DNA of 20,471 bases from a virus: IMG/VR virus record IMGVR_UViG_3300012931_000083, positions 1-20,471 of that record; one strand, 5' to 3'. Below, in pieces: positions 7,857 to 15,223 of this stretch. How positions within the stretch are numbered: the first letter of the stretch is position 1; the number at the start of each line of letters is the position of its first letter. A program made the position numbers and the translations under genes. Below the pieces are notes generated by a model. The model did not search any database. It was not told the origin of the DNA and worked only from the letters and a program-made list of their open reading frames with translations.

Positions 7857-8327
7857 TTAATTTATTCTTATTTCAAATGACATTACGGCTTCTTTCATCA
7901 TTTGATTTTCTTTTTGATATAAGTCTGACTGTTCAATATCAGTCAATGCAATCCATGTAATTTTACTATCATTATATCCGTGTAATATTCTAATAATACC
8001 ATCGATATAATTTTCAATATGATTGATAAGTAATTCAGTATTACTTTTTGACATTATTATAATATTACATTTATAAATTTCCGTTAAAAGATCATAACTA
8101 TTTGTAAGTTCGCTTTCTTTTATTTGCGTGTCTGATTTTTCCATGTCGACAATGATTAAAGGAATCTGATTGAATCCCCACTTGTAAGTAATCAGATTTA
8201 TCTTTGGTGTTGTCTCTGTTCGCTCTATATCAATTGTATTTAAAATAACATTTAAACCTGTTGAAGTATCATTTAACAAGGTAAGAATTTTATCTCGTAT
8301 ATCTCGACTTATATATCTATTTAACAT
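7857..8327 (-). CDS. Probable tail terminator (neck) protein
   Basis: 156 aa from the ATG at 8327. A TTG six bases further upstream is open too, but AGAGG lies directly against that TTG and six bases from the ATG, which decides the start. Starts MLNRYISRDIRDKILTLLND, has a beta strand region (INLITYKWGFNQIPLIIVDM) followed by a strand-helix-strand pattern (YKCNIIIMSKSNTELLINHI...) and ends EAVMSFEIRIN. This alpha/beta organisation, the length and the position between the tail-completion protein and the tube fit tail terminator proteins, which cap the tube and join it to the neck. It overlaps the upstream gene by 11 bases. The family call rests mainly on order. Confidence 0.6.
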   Translation of the reverse strand: MLNRYISRDIRDKILTLLNDTSTGLNVILNTIDIERTETTPKINLITYKWGFNQIPLIIVDMEKSDTQIKESELTNSYDLLTEIYKCNIIIMSKSNTELLINHIENYIDGIIRILHGYNDSKITWIALTDIEQSDLYQKENQMMKEAVMSFEIRIN

Positions 8328-8799
8328 CGTCAACCTCTAAATGTTCGTTTGTCCTTTTTATTAACCAAACCCATGCACTCGGAGCGAGATCCTCTTTATC
8401 ATCAAAGAAAAATCTTGAATAAGTTAAATTACGTTTTGGACAACCGTATTGCTGCGCCGAAGCATAAGGCAAATCAATACCAAAATTTAAATTATTTTTA
8501 CTTACCTTTTCAAACCAACCGCCAGAGCCTTTCGTTGCCGCGTTATATAATGCATCCGTTCTTCTTAATGTTCGAGTACTGTTTTTTGTTTTATAGCTTC
8601 TCATTGTTGAAGGTTTCAAAGGCTTCCAATTATCGCCAAATACTTTGCCGTGCGTATCAAAAGCTTTTTTTAAAACATCTTGTCTATAAAAAGGTAAAAA
8701 GTCCTTCCAAATTAAAGACATATCTTCAACTCTTGACATAAGTTTTATAAATGTTGCCTTTGTCCGTTGTAAGCCTTTTTCTCTTAATTCTAAATTCAT
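8317..8799 (-). CDS. Tail completion / virion morphogenesis protein (Mu gpG, Phage_tail_S type)
   Basis: 160 aa. The core GDNWKPLKPSTMRSYKTKN, then RTLRRTDALYNAA and DLPYASAQQYGCPKRN matches the pattern W.PL...T...K...LR.TG.L......YA...QFG of the Phage_tail_S / gpG virion morphogenesis family. These proteins act at the neck in joining heads and tails. Preceded and followed by overlapping genes (4-base overlap with the connector gene, 11-base overlap with the terminator gene). The final F-F-F-D-D-K and WVWLIKR segments are also usual. Together with the Mu-type capsid, protease and portal it supports a Mu-like head-neck module. Confidence 0.78.
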   Translation of the reverse strand: MNLELREKGLQRTKATFIKLMSRVEDMSLIWKDFLPFYRQDVLKKAFDTHGKVFGDNWKPLKPSTMRSYKTKNSTRTLRRTDALYNAATKGSGGWFEKVSKNNLNFGIDLPYASAQQYGCPKRNLTYSRFFFDDKEDLAPSAWVWLIKRTNEHLEVDDVK

Positions 8800-9215
8800 A
8801 CCTTGTAATCCGCATCTATATAATTTTGACTTTCAAAACCGTTCTCAATAAAGCTTGTAGTCTCTCCGGTTACCGCTCCATATAATTCTGGACTTGTTTT
8901 TATTTCAGTAATTATTTTTTGATATTCATTCCAATAAAAATTTGGTTGTGTATTATCAGTTCCTGAATTGTTTCCAAATCCTGAATAACCTATTCTGCCT
9001 GCTGCACCAAAACTACAAGCAACCTTTAATCTTCCTAAAGTTGCTGCGTCTGTCGGGGTTGTTACAATTCCAACCGCCTTCAAAACAAAATCAATCTCAT
9101 TTGAGATATTATCAATTTCAGTTTGAATCTCTGTTAATTTTGGAATTGTCGCGGTACTATAATCCGCAGTATGACCAAGCAATACTTTAATGTCGTTTGC
9201 CAAACAATAAGCCAT
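8796..9215 (-). CDS. Head-tail connector / adaptor protein
   Basis: 139 aa, directly after the capsid genes and before the completion protein. It starts MAYCLANDIKVLLGHTADYS and has a long helical segment (LTEIQTEIDNISNEIDFVLK) followed by VGIVTTPTDAATLGRLKVAC, then an Ala/Gly turn region. The order short strand - helix bundle - Pro-turn-helix is what connector proteins of the gp6 / adaptor class show, where a ring docks on the portal. The ATG at 9215 has only a weak GGTG upstream. Function is assigned from position and helical pattern. Confidence 0.6.
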   Translation of the reverse strand: MAYCLANDIKVLLGHTADYSTATIPKLTEIQTEIDNISNEIDFVLKAVGIVTTPTDAATLGRLKVACSFGAAGRIGYSGFGNNSGTDNTQPNFYWNEYQKIITEIKTSPELYGAVTGETTSFIENGFESQNYIDADYKV

Positions 9216-9223
9216 GTTTACAC

Positions 9224-9469
9224 CTACTTCTTAATTGCTATCACCGCACCACTTGCGAGCGTAATAGCTGTAAAATTTCCATATAAAATATTAGGCGCAA
9301 CAAAAGTTGTCCCCGAAGTTAATGTATCTCCATCCCTATTTGCATCGGTTAATAAAGTAAACGCTGTATTTGTTACAATATTAATTTCGTTCCATACGCC
9401 TGTATTTGCTGCTGTATCATTTATAAGTGTAGAATAAACCGGATCATTAGCAGTCTTTGTTGTAATCAT
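9224..9469 (-). CDS. Small beta-rich virion protein candidate (81 aa)
   Basis: 81 aa, AAGGAA before the ATG. Starts MITTKTANDPVYSTLINDTA and ends GNFTAITLASGAVIAIKK, an ending of the type FT.I.L.SG.V.AY. that I associate with short capsid-surface or head-fibre proteins of tailed phages (from memory, not checked). Thr/Asn/Ala-rich, no charged helix. It sits between the major capsid gene (with its hairpin) and the connector gene, nine bases upstream of the latter. A decoration or head-fibre base role is plausible but not demonstrated. Confidence 0.5.
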   Translation of the reverse strand: MITTKTANDPVYSTLINDTAANTGVWNEINIVTNTAFTLLTDANRDGDTLTSGTTFVAPNILYGNFTAITLASGAVIAIKK

Positions 9470-9493
9470 TTAAATTTCCTTATTTTAATATAA

Positions 9494-9511
9494 GGGCGGA
9501 TTTAACCGCCC
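9494..9511 (-). terminator. Hairpin after major capsid gene (weak intrinsic terminator)
   Basis: Perfect inverted repeat of GGGCGG and CCGCCC with a 6-base loop, 13 bases past the capsid stop codon on the transcribed strand, followed by TTATATTAAAAT, an interrupted U-rich stretch. It is among the most G+C-rich patches of the region. It may partly terminate transcription or protect the abundant capsid mRNA from 3' decay. Confidence 0.6.
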
Positions 9512-9523
9512 CCCCAAGATCAA

Positions 9524-10438
9524 TTAATTATTGACCTTTACAATACCGAATGGTGAAAGTAATTTTACTGCAAATCTTGTTGTAAAAGAATATTTATGAA
9601 GTTGACTTTCAAAGTCATCTTCATAATTCCATTTTGGAGCTTCTCTTTCCTGTACAAGAATAGGTTTGAAAGGTGATTTGTCATTAACAAAATACCAATC
9701 ATTATTACTTGCACTCTGAAATGTATTAACAACAACTTTCGCTTGTCCTGCAAACTGGTTAGAAATGGTCCCGCTTGAATACACTAAGCCCATATTTGAA
9801 CCGAGTACATATTCAGCGATAAATTTCATATGCGAAGGCACAATACAAGTAATACTTGACATATCAGGATTAAACGGATTGTTATTTTTGTCTTTCATTG
9901 CCGCCATTTGATTATAAGCAAGCTGAAAATCATTACTAAAAGTTGCGTATGTATAAGCACTTGATAAAGTGCCGGTTGCTAAATTATTAATTACATTATC
10001 TCCGGTATCAAGATAGTTTGCTCTTGTGGCTACAAAGAACGCTGCACCATCAACCCATGTTCCGTTTGCTTCAAGTTCAGCTTGAATTTTTCTTTGTAAA
10101 TAGACCGGATAATCATCAACTATTCCCTTAACCCATGTCTCAACTGTTGAACCCAACACGCCTTTTGAGTCAGACATTGTGTCGTAATCAACTGCAAAAC
10201 CGTTGTAATATTTTTTATTTACAACCTCAAAATATTTCATTGCTTGATCAGAAAATCCTATTTTATCTGTAAACTCTTTCATTCCGGGAAGAGTTAACAA
10301 TACAGGATACTGCTCTTTATCTGAATTGCTTTTTGATTTTTGTAAAAAAGGCTCAAAAAAACTTGACGGCGCGGTCTGTACCATTTTCGCAAAATCAAGT
10401 TTCGATTCCTTAAGTACTGCAATTGGTGAATTAACCAT
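9524..10438 (-). CDS. Major capsid protein, Mu gpT type
   Basis: 304 aa, the size of Mu gpT. Segments that fit the Mu-like_gpT family are the start (SPIAVLKESKLDFAKMVQTA), the VNKKYYNGFAVDYDTMSD region, a conserved middle (DFQLAYNQMAAMKDKNNNPF, then CIVPSHMKFIAEYVLGSN) and a C-terminal DWYFVNDKSPFKPILVQERE followed by W-NYEDDF-E and FAVKLLSPFG. It has the HK97 fold by family knowledge. No N-terminal delta domain is present, consistent with a separate scaffold made from the protease gene. AAAGGAGAAAAATA precedes the ATG. It follows the protease and decoration genes in the usual order. Confidence 0.87.
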   Translation of the reverse strand: MVNSPIAVLKESKLDFAKMVQTAPSSFFEPFLQKSKSNSDKEQYPVLLTLPGMKEFTDKIGFSDQAMKYFEVVNKKYYNGFAVDYDTMSDSKGVLGSTVETWVKGIVDDYPVYLQRKIQAELEANGTWVDGAAFFVATRANYLDTGDNVINNLATGTLSSAYTYATFSNDFQLAYNQMAAMKDKNNNPFNPDMSSITCIVPSHMKFIAEYVLGSNMGLVYSSGTISNQFAGQAKVVVNTFQSASNNDWYFVNDKSPFKPILVQEREAPKWNYEDDFESQLHKYSFTTRFAVKLLSPFGIVKVNN

Positions 10439-10450
10439 TATTTTTCTCCT

Positions 10451-11305
10451 TTATTCCCAAATCTGATATTCAATAGCAAAAGTTCCTACAAGCCCTGCCA
10501 TTGTTGCTGATGCTGTTCCTAATACATAACCTGTAGAGGCGCATTTTCTAAACCCGTGCCCGTTTGTTCCCTGATAAGTTTCATCTAACGCATGAAATAC
10601 TCCGGTCGCAGGATTAAGATCGCAGCCATCAATAAGGGTATCTGAACCTGTTGTTGAGTTCGCACTTACCCCCGCGTCAATAGTTGCTGTTGCTGTTGAA
10701 ACAGTTGTAACATCAAGGATTAAATTTCTTACAAGGATAGCTTCTCCTGTAGGATTTGCCCAAGAAAAAACACCGCCTACAGCTGTTGACGTAACTGCTG
10801 TAAGATTTCCTCTTGCAATACAAGTTCCGTCTTTCTGATAGAAAGTATTTAATTCTACCCACCCTGAAGTTGCAGAGATATACATTACTAATGTGCCTAT
10901 CTTCACGCCTGCAATTTGTGTTTCATCACAAGTGTAATTATCACTTGCGTATACAGTCTTACCAACATCGCTCTGCGCGATCGCTGTAAAAGTTAGCAAT
11001 ACTCTTGCCTGTGTATGACAGAGTCTTACTGTTTTATCCCCAGCTGCTGAGCTTTTTTCTTCGCCTGTTCCAATTGAACCAGCGCTTGTAGTTGCTGCCG
11101 GTCCGGTAATATTGGCTGTATCATCTTTTGGTATACATACCAATCTGGCTTTATTATAATTTGAACTTGTCAAATTATCTAAATAACCTGTATCATCGAT
11201 ACAAGCAAGCGCACCTTTATAAATAGTTACGCCGCTTTTTACGGGAAACATAACCGGCTCTCCAAATGCTTTATATTCTATAGTTTTTTCTACTGTTACT
11301 GCCAT
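10451..11305 (-). CDS. Capsid decoration / cement-type protein, two domains
   Basis: 284 aa, all beta, between protease/scaffold and capsid genes. Residues 1-155 begin VTVEKTIEYKAFGEPVMFPV, then YKGALACIDDTGYLDN and end in DVGKTVYASDNYTCD and IGTLVMYISATSGWVEL, the pattern of small cement proteins of the DUF2190 type (pva.g...yKGal...d.tG..., G..VyA.dd.t). Residues about 165-284 form a second beta module (FSWANPTGEAILVRNLILDV..., ending GTFAIEYQIWE). Fusion of the two could extend the surface of the capsid. Preceded by GGAGGAATAACTA. The decoration role is inferred from fold type and place. Confidence 0.65.
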   Translation of the reverse strand: MAVTVEKTIEYKAFGEPVMFPVKSGVTIYKGALACIDDTGYLDNLTSSNYNKARLVCIPKDDTANITGPAATTSAGSIGTGEEKSSAAGDKTVRLCHTQARVLLTFTAIAQSDVGKTVYASDNYTCDETQIAGVKIGTLVMYISATSGWVELNTFYQKDGTCIARGNLTAVTSTAVGGVFSWANPTGEAILVRNLILDVTTVSTATATIDAGVSANSTTGSDTLIDGCDLNPATGVFHALDETYQGTNGHGFRKCASTGYVLGTASATMAGLVGTFAIEYQIWE

Positions 11306-11308
11306 TAG

Positions 11309-11839
11309 TTATTCCTCCAATGCTTTTTTAGCAAGTTTTCTATCTTCAATTTTATTAAGATCATATTTGCCACTTGCTTTAATTATTTCTAAATCTTCAT
11401 CTGAAAAAGTTAACTCTTCCATTGTTTCTTTATTTCCTGTCGTCAAATTATTTAATGCTTTATTTTCAGGAATTAAAGAAAGTTCTTTTTTAATTTTTTC
11501 AGGATTTTCAATATATTCCGCTTTTTTTAATTCTATAAATTTTTCTGACGGATTATATTTTCCTAACTCAACCGCTTTCTGTATAACTTCATTCGCTTCT
11601 TTTGTTAACTGCTCTACACGAATAGTTGTAAGCTGTGAATTCATTTGTGCATTAGCCGCATCCTGTGCTGCTATTTTTTCATCTTTAACAACCGCCTGTC
11701 CTGTAAGCTCTTGAACTTTTGCTGTTAAGTCTTCAAGTGCTTTTAGTATTTCAGGCATTGCTGCCATCACCGCATCGGGTGATACTTCTGCCGCTAAAGA
11801 TACGAATTTAGATAAACCTTTATAAGTTAGCTCGTTCAT
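11309..11839 (-). CDS. Nested in-frame scaffold protein (Mu Z-like)
   Basis: Met228 of the protease gene (ATG at 11837-11839) is preceded by AAAGGAGATC, one of the strongest Shine-Dalgarno matches in the window, with the AGGAG core ten bases from the ATG. The product would be 176 aa, MNELTYKGLSKFVSLAAEVS... to the shared C-terminus, predicted mostly helical with a coiled coil (LEDLTAKVQELTGQ, then a long KA/E-rich helix). This reproduces the arrangement of Mu gene Z inside gene I: free scaffold made in excess over the protease-scaffold fusion. In-frame position and ribosome site are directly visible; expression is inferred. Confidence 0.82.
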   Translation of the reverse strand: MNELTYKGLSKFVSLAAEVSPDAVMAAMPEILKALEDLTAKVQELTGQAVVKDEKIAAQDAANAQMNSQLTTIRVEQLTKEANEVIQKAVELGKYNPSEKFIELKKAEYIENPEKIKKELSLIPENKALNNLTTGNKETMEELTFSDEDLEIIKASGKYDLNKIEDRKLAKKALEE

Positions 11840-12520
11840 CTTGTTTGATCTCCTTTTGTTATTATCATTTACAAAAAATGATAAATTCATTTGTTCTTGT
11901 AGTACTGGCAAATTCCCCATCAAAGCTGGCTCGTTTGTAAGTGAAATTGTCGCTACATAATTTTTTATTTTATTTCCTTTGTTGTCTTCAATGTCTCCAA
12001 AACATGGAGAGATAGAAGAAAATACACCTTGCTTTACAAGGTCAATACCAAATTGATTTAATTTGATAATTCCATAAAGTCCATTTTTATCTCGTTCCCA
12101 ATTAAGTATGTTTCCAAAACTATCGTTGTGTTCGTGATTTTTGTCAATGTACGGTTTGCTTAACGACACATTAACAAAGTTTTTTTCTACGTCATTAAAA
12201 AATAAATCATTAAACTCTATATTTCTTTGATATTTTTGAATCCAAAATTTACCACGCGGAAACACTAATATTCTTTGATTGTCAAGTATAGGCTGTACCG
12301 CTTGCAATTCGAATAGTGTTCTTTCAGCTGTCATCTGTACAGGTAAGATTCCTTTTTTCATTGAATCCAACAAACCTATAATAACTTCTTCATTAATTTC
12401 TATTCCATTTTTATCTAAAAGCTTTTTTATCTCTGCAAGAATTTCAATCTTGCTTTTTTGTTTTGGTGCTGCCGGTTGCGCTTCTGGCTGAACGCTCGGA
12501 GCTGCTTGTATATCTGCCAT
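11309..12520 (-). CDS. Prohead protease with C-terminal scaffold (Mu gpI type)
   Basis: 403 aa. Residues 1-80 are a helical leader. The protease core is about 82-205: strand RILVFPRGKFW, the histidine motif PYIDKNHEHNDSFGNI (His129/His131), and the serine region GVFSSISPCFGDIE (serine among 168-171, probably Ser171) followed by VATISLTNEPALMGNLP, all characteristic of Mu-like_Pro and related prohead proteases. Residues 228-403 are Lys/Glu-rich and helical: the scaffold. In Mu the protease and scaffold come from one gene with an internal start; the same layout is present here. AGGAG lies before the ATG at 12520, and a strong terminator-like hairpin is just upstream of it. Confidence 0.88.
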   Translation of the reverse strand: MADIQAAPSVQPEAQPAAPKQKSKIEILAEIKKLLDKNGIEINEEVIIGLLDSMKKGILPVQMTAERTLFELQAVQPILDNQRILVFPRGKFWIQKYQRNIEFNDLFFNDVEKNFVNVSLSKPYIDKNHEHNDSFGNILNWERDKNGLYGIIKLNQFGIDLVKQGVFSSISPCFGDIEDNKGNKIKNYVATISLTNEPALMGNLPVLQEQMNLSFFVNDNNKRRSNKMNELTYKGLSKFVSLAAEVSPDAVMAAMPEILKALEDLTAKVQELTGQAVVKDEKIAAQDAANAQMNSQLTTIRVEQLTKEANEVIQKAVELGKYNPSEKFIELKKAEYIENPEKIKKELSLIPENKALNNLTTGNKETMEELTFSDEDLEIIKASGKYDLNKIEDRKLAKKALEE

Positions 12521-12543
12521 GTTTTTCTCCTGTAAAATAAAAA

Positions 12544-12577
12544 AGGACAGTCTCTACATTTCTGTAAAAACTGTCCT
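12544..12577 (-). terminator. Strong intrinsic terminator inside head gene cluster
   Basis: On the transcribed strand 15 bases (AGGACAGTTTTTACA) pair with 15 bases (TGTAGAGACTGTCCT), including two G-U pairs, around a GAAA loop of the GNRA type; six T, an A and four T follow immediately. It is a textbook intrinsic terminator for minus-strand transcription, lying between the 54-aa gene and the protease gene. Confidence 0.82.
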
Positions 12578-12605
12578 CTCGGATTTTAGTTTTTTATTTA
12601 AACTA

Positions 12606-12770
12606 TTAAAGTCTTAAACCACTTACCTTTATATCAACGTTTTTATCTTTATCATTATTTTTTATATCCGCTCTTATATCAAATCCGTATGTAATCTTAT
12701 TCATCATTGCAATTCGTAATAAAATACTTTCTAACTCTTGTCGTTCTTTTTCTTGTATTTCAAATTTCAT
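12606..12770 (-). CDS. Small hypothetical protein (54 aa)
   Basis: 54 codons from the ATG at 12770, which overlaps the stop of the upstream 88-aa gene as ATGA, to TAA at 12606. Begins MKFEIQEKERQELESILLRI and ends NVDIKVSGLRL. A helical N-terminal half and a charged beta-like C-terminal half. No recognised family. It is the last gene before the strong terminator, about 85 bases upstream of the protease gene. Translational coupling to the membrane protein suggests the two work together. Confidence 0.65.
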   Translation of the reverse strand: MKFEIQEKERQELESILLRIAMMNKITYGFDIRADIKNNDKDKNVDIKVSGLRL

Positions 12771-13033
12771 TTAACATCCTTTTTTATTGATAAGTTTTTA
12801 ATTTTCTCAATAATTTCTTGATCTAAATCCTTTAAAGCTTTTTCCTTTTCAAGTTTTATTTTTAATTCTTCTTCAAGAAACTTTTTATTTATAACATCAT
12901 TTATTTTTTTAATATCTTTTTCAGATAGTAAAGAACTAAGTTTATTATTATTCTTTATTTTACGCTGCGTGATTTTTCCAATTATATAAAAAAATATAAA
13001 ACAAGAACCAAAACCGGCAATAAATAAAACCAT
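12767..13033 (-). CDS. Small N-terminally membrane-anchored protein (88 aa)
   Basis: 88 aa with AGGAG five bases before the ATG. Residues 2-20 (VLFIAGFGSCFIFFYIIGK) are one hydrophobic segment, followed by a basic stretch (TQRKIKNNNK) and a long charged helix (residues 40-85) likely to form a coiled coil. By the positive-inside rule the C-terminus is predicted to be cytoplasmic. It has no lipobox or catalytic motif. It lies between portal-MuF and protease, an unusual place for a membrane protein. It could be a lysis-associated, superinfection or virion-assembly membrane factor; I cannot choose. Confidence 0.65.
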   Translation of the reverse strand: MVLFIAGFGSCFIFFYIIGKITQRKIKNNNKLSSLLSEKDIKKINDVINKKFLEEELKIKLEKEKALKDLDQEIIEKIKNLSIKKDVK

Positions 13034-13097
13034 ATTATCTCCTGTTATTTTCGTTTTTAAATATAATCCAAGATGAATCTCGAAATACTTGAATACA

Positions 13098-15215
13098 TTA
13101 ATTTAATCTCCATGCTGCCACTTGACAATGGCAATGATCCCCACCTAAACAATTTGCATTAACCGGTTGGTGCGTTTGTATTCCTGCGCTTTCAAGCTCT
13201 TCCATCGTGCCAATAAAACCATCCATCGGCGCGCACTCTTCGCAAGTAGATGCCGCAAGAACGCTTGTGTATAAATACAAATCAATCTTATCCTGCAATT
13301 CGTCTAAGGTTTCACCGCGTCCGTCTGTATACCCTGCTTCTGTCTCTGTAATCAAAGCTCTTTTTTCAGTTTTAAACCCGTTTTCATATTGTAATAAATA
13401 ATAATCAATGCCGCCTTTTTTATCAAGAGCAGTATCGGTTAATCTATTCATTACATTTTCCAAAGACGTTCTTATATTTCGATAATACTTTTTTACAAGC
13501 CGTCCTATATTATTCTGAAATTCTTTTTTATCTCCGGTTGTTATACTCAATTCAACATTTTTTTTTAACTTACTTACTTCTTTTATAACGTCTTTATTTC
13601 CTTTTTCTTTTGCATTAATATAAAGTGCTGTAAGCTCGTTAATTAAATCTTTTTCACTATCAATATTTATCCGAGCTTTTCTATTAGCCTTTAGTTGTGT
13701 TCGTATATTATCAAATAAATTTTTATTATGTTTATCAATAATTATTTGTGCTTTTTCTTGTATGGTTTCAAAGTGTTCGTTTGCGCTTTCAAGTTCAAAT
13801 ACATCTCTTTCAAAATTAAGAACTTCAAGACTTACTTTTCTTTCAATAACCTTTGCAGATAATTGTTTGTTGCCTTGCTGTATATTTTCAACCTCTTCCG
13901 TAGGTGCTGTATTTTTATCTACAATTTCAATATCTTTTTCAGGCAATCCTATTTGATCTCTAATTATATTCCAATCTCTTTCATCAATCTTCAAACCTGC
14001 ATCAAATAATGTTTTAAAAATATTTGCAGTCTTAAGCAAATCGGCTTGACCTATATTATTGAACTCAAACACCGGGTAATCTTCGTCTGAAATTCCTGCA
14101 AGAAAACTATTATCAATCATATAATCGATTTCTTGCTGTATATAATTTGAAACATCCGAAGCCCAATAGTTAATTGCTATTTCATACGGGCTCTTATGTG
14201 CATCCGTAGACGCACGGCTTCCATTAGCCCCAAGTCCTGCTGTAGCAAACTGGCTCATTGTATTATAAAATTTAGCTCGATTAATAAATTCTAAAAATGG
14301 CATTATATCAGATTGACTTTTAGGCTCTTCCAAAACAACACGCATTTTTGTTTCATCCATTGATGCCCATCCTTTGGACATCTGACAGATTGTTTCGCCA
14401 ATTTCTTTTATTTTTGCTTTTTGATCCTGTAAGTTTCCTTTTGTGTATATAATAGGAATACCCGCGCCACGTTGTATTCCAATTACCTTGCTTGTCATAA
14501 TTTTATTTGCAGCATCATAATAAAATCTGACCGGGCGTAATATAGAATTACCCCTTATGTCTCCATCAAGTTCGTTAAAAGAATAAACGCTTATTTTATC
14601 ATTTATATTTTTAATGAAAATTGATCTTTCACCGCTTACCAAACTATCGTTGCCGCGTTCTAATATATCTATATATTCACATCCTTTTTCAGGAATTCTT
14701 TTTTGATGTTGAACGCCTACCCAATCCATAGTCTCATTATAATATATTTTGCTTATAGTTTCGTTCTTAATCGAATTATATCTTATTACGCGATTTGTAA
14801 TTTTTTTAAACTCTTTTTCACCCTCAAAATATCTGTATTCGTCGCCTTGTTTTATAAGCTTCTCTGAAAAGCTGCAACCCAATTCAATAGCTTGTAATTT
14901 ATGTCTCAAAAAATAATCAAAGCCTTTATAGATATTAGACAAACACCATTCTATATAATCAGTTGCTTGTTTTGCTTTATCAGAATCACTCCCCACCTGT
15001 ATTCTATGACCGGCTGAAAGAATAGGATATTTAATAAGATTTAAGGTTGCCGTAATAATAGGGCAACCATTTGACATGTTCCAATATTCTTTTTGAAGTT
15101 CTGTCCACGTTTTTTCATCATAATCACTTGATGTTATTTCGCCGGACGCAACAAACAGCCCCGAATTTAAATCCGGTTTAACTTCTTTTTTAATTTTGTT
15201 TTTCTTTTTTGACAT
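13098..15215 (-). CDS. Portal protein (DUF935 / Mu gp29 type) fused to a MuF-like C-terminal domain
   Basis: 705 aa. Residues about 25-440 fit the Mu gp29 / DUF935 portal family: GCPIITATLNLIKYPILSAG near the start, the long helical clip and stem segments, NSILRPVRFYYDAANKIMTS, and GLPEKDIEIVDKN at the end of the portal part. About 450-600 is a charged helical linker. The last 130 residues resemble the MuF minor head protein C-terminus: ALITETEAGYTDGRGETLDE, then CEECAPMDG (Cys658, Cys661), a gap, and CLGGDHCHC (Cys689, Cys695, Cys697), probably a metal site. Portal and MuF are separate genes in Mu. The ATG sits eight bases after the terminase stop with a weak TAGG. Confidence 0.85.
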   Translation of the reverse strand: MSKKKNKIKKEVKPDLNSGLFVASGEITSSDYDEKTWTELQKEYWNMSNGCPIITATLNLIKYPILSAGHRIQVGSDSDKAKQATDYIEWCLSNIYKGFDYFLRHKLQAIELGCSFSEKLIKQGDEYRYFEGEKEFKKITNRVIRYNSIKNETISKIYYNETMDWVGVQHQKRIPEKGCEYIDILERGNDSLVSGERSIFIKNINDKISVYSFNELDGDIRGNSILRPVRFYYDAANKIMTSKVIGIQRGAGIPIIYTKGNLQDQKAKIKEIGETICQMSKGWASMDETKMRVVLEEPKSQSDIMPFLEFINRAKFYNTMSQFATAGLGANGSRASTDAHKSPYEIAINYWASDVSNYIQQEIDYMIDNSFLAGISDEDYPVFEFNNIGQADLLKTANIFKTLFDAGLKIDERDWNIIRDQIGLPEKDIEIVDKNTAPTEEVENIQQGNKQLSAKVIERKVSLEVLNFERDVFELESANEHFETIQEKAQIIIDKHNKNLFDNIRTQLKANRKARINIDSEKDLINELTALYINAKEKGNKDVIKEVSKLKKNVELSITTGDKKEFQNNIGRLVKKYYRNIRTSLENVMNRLTDTALDKKGGIDYYLLQYENGFKTEKRALITETEAGYTDGRGETLDELQDKIDLYLYTSVLAASTCEECAPMDGFIGTMEELESAGIQTHQPVNANCLGGDHCHCQVAAWRLN

Positions 15216-15223
15216 CTATTTAC

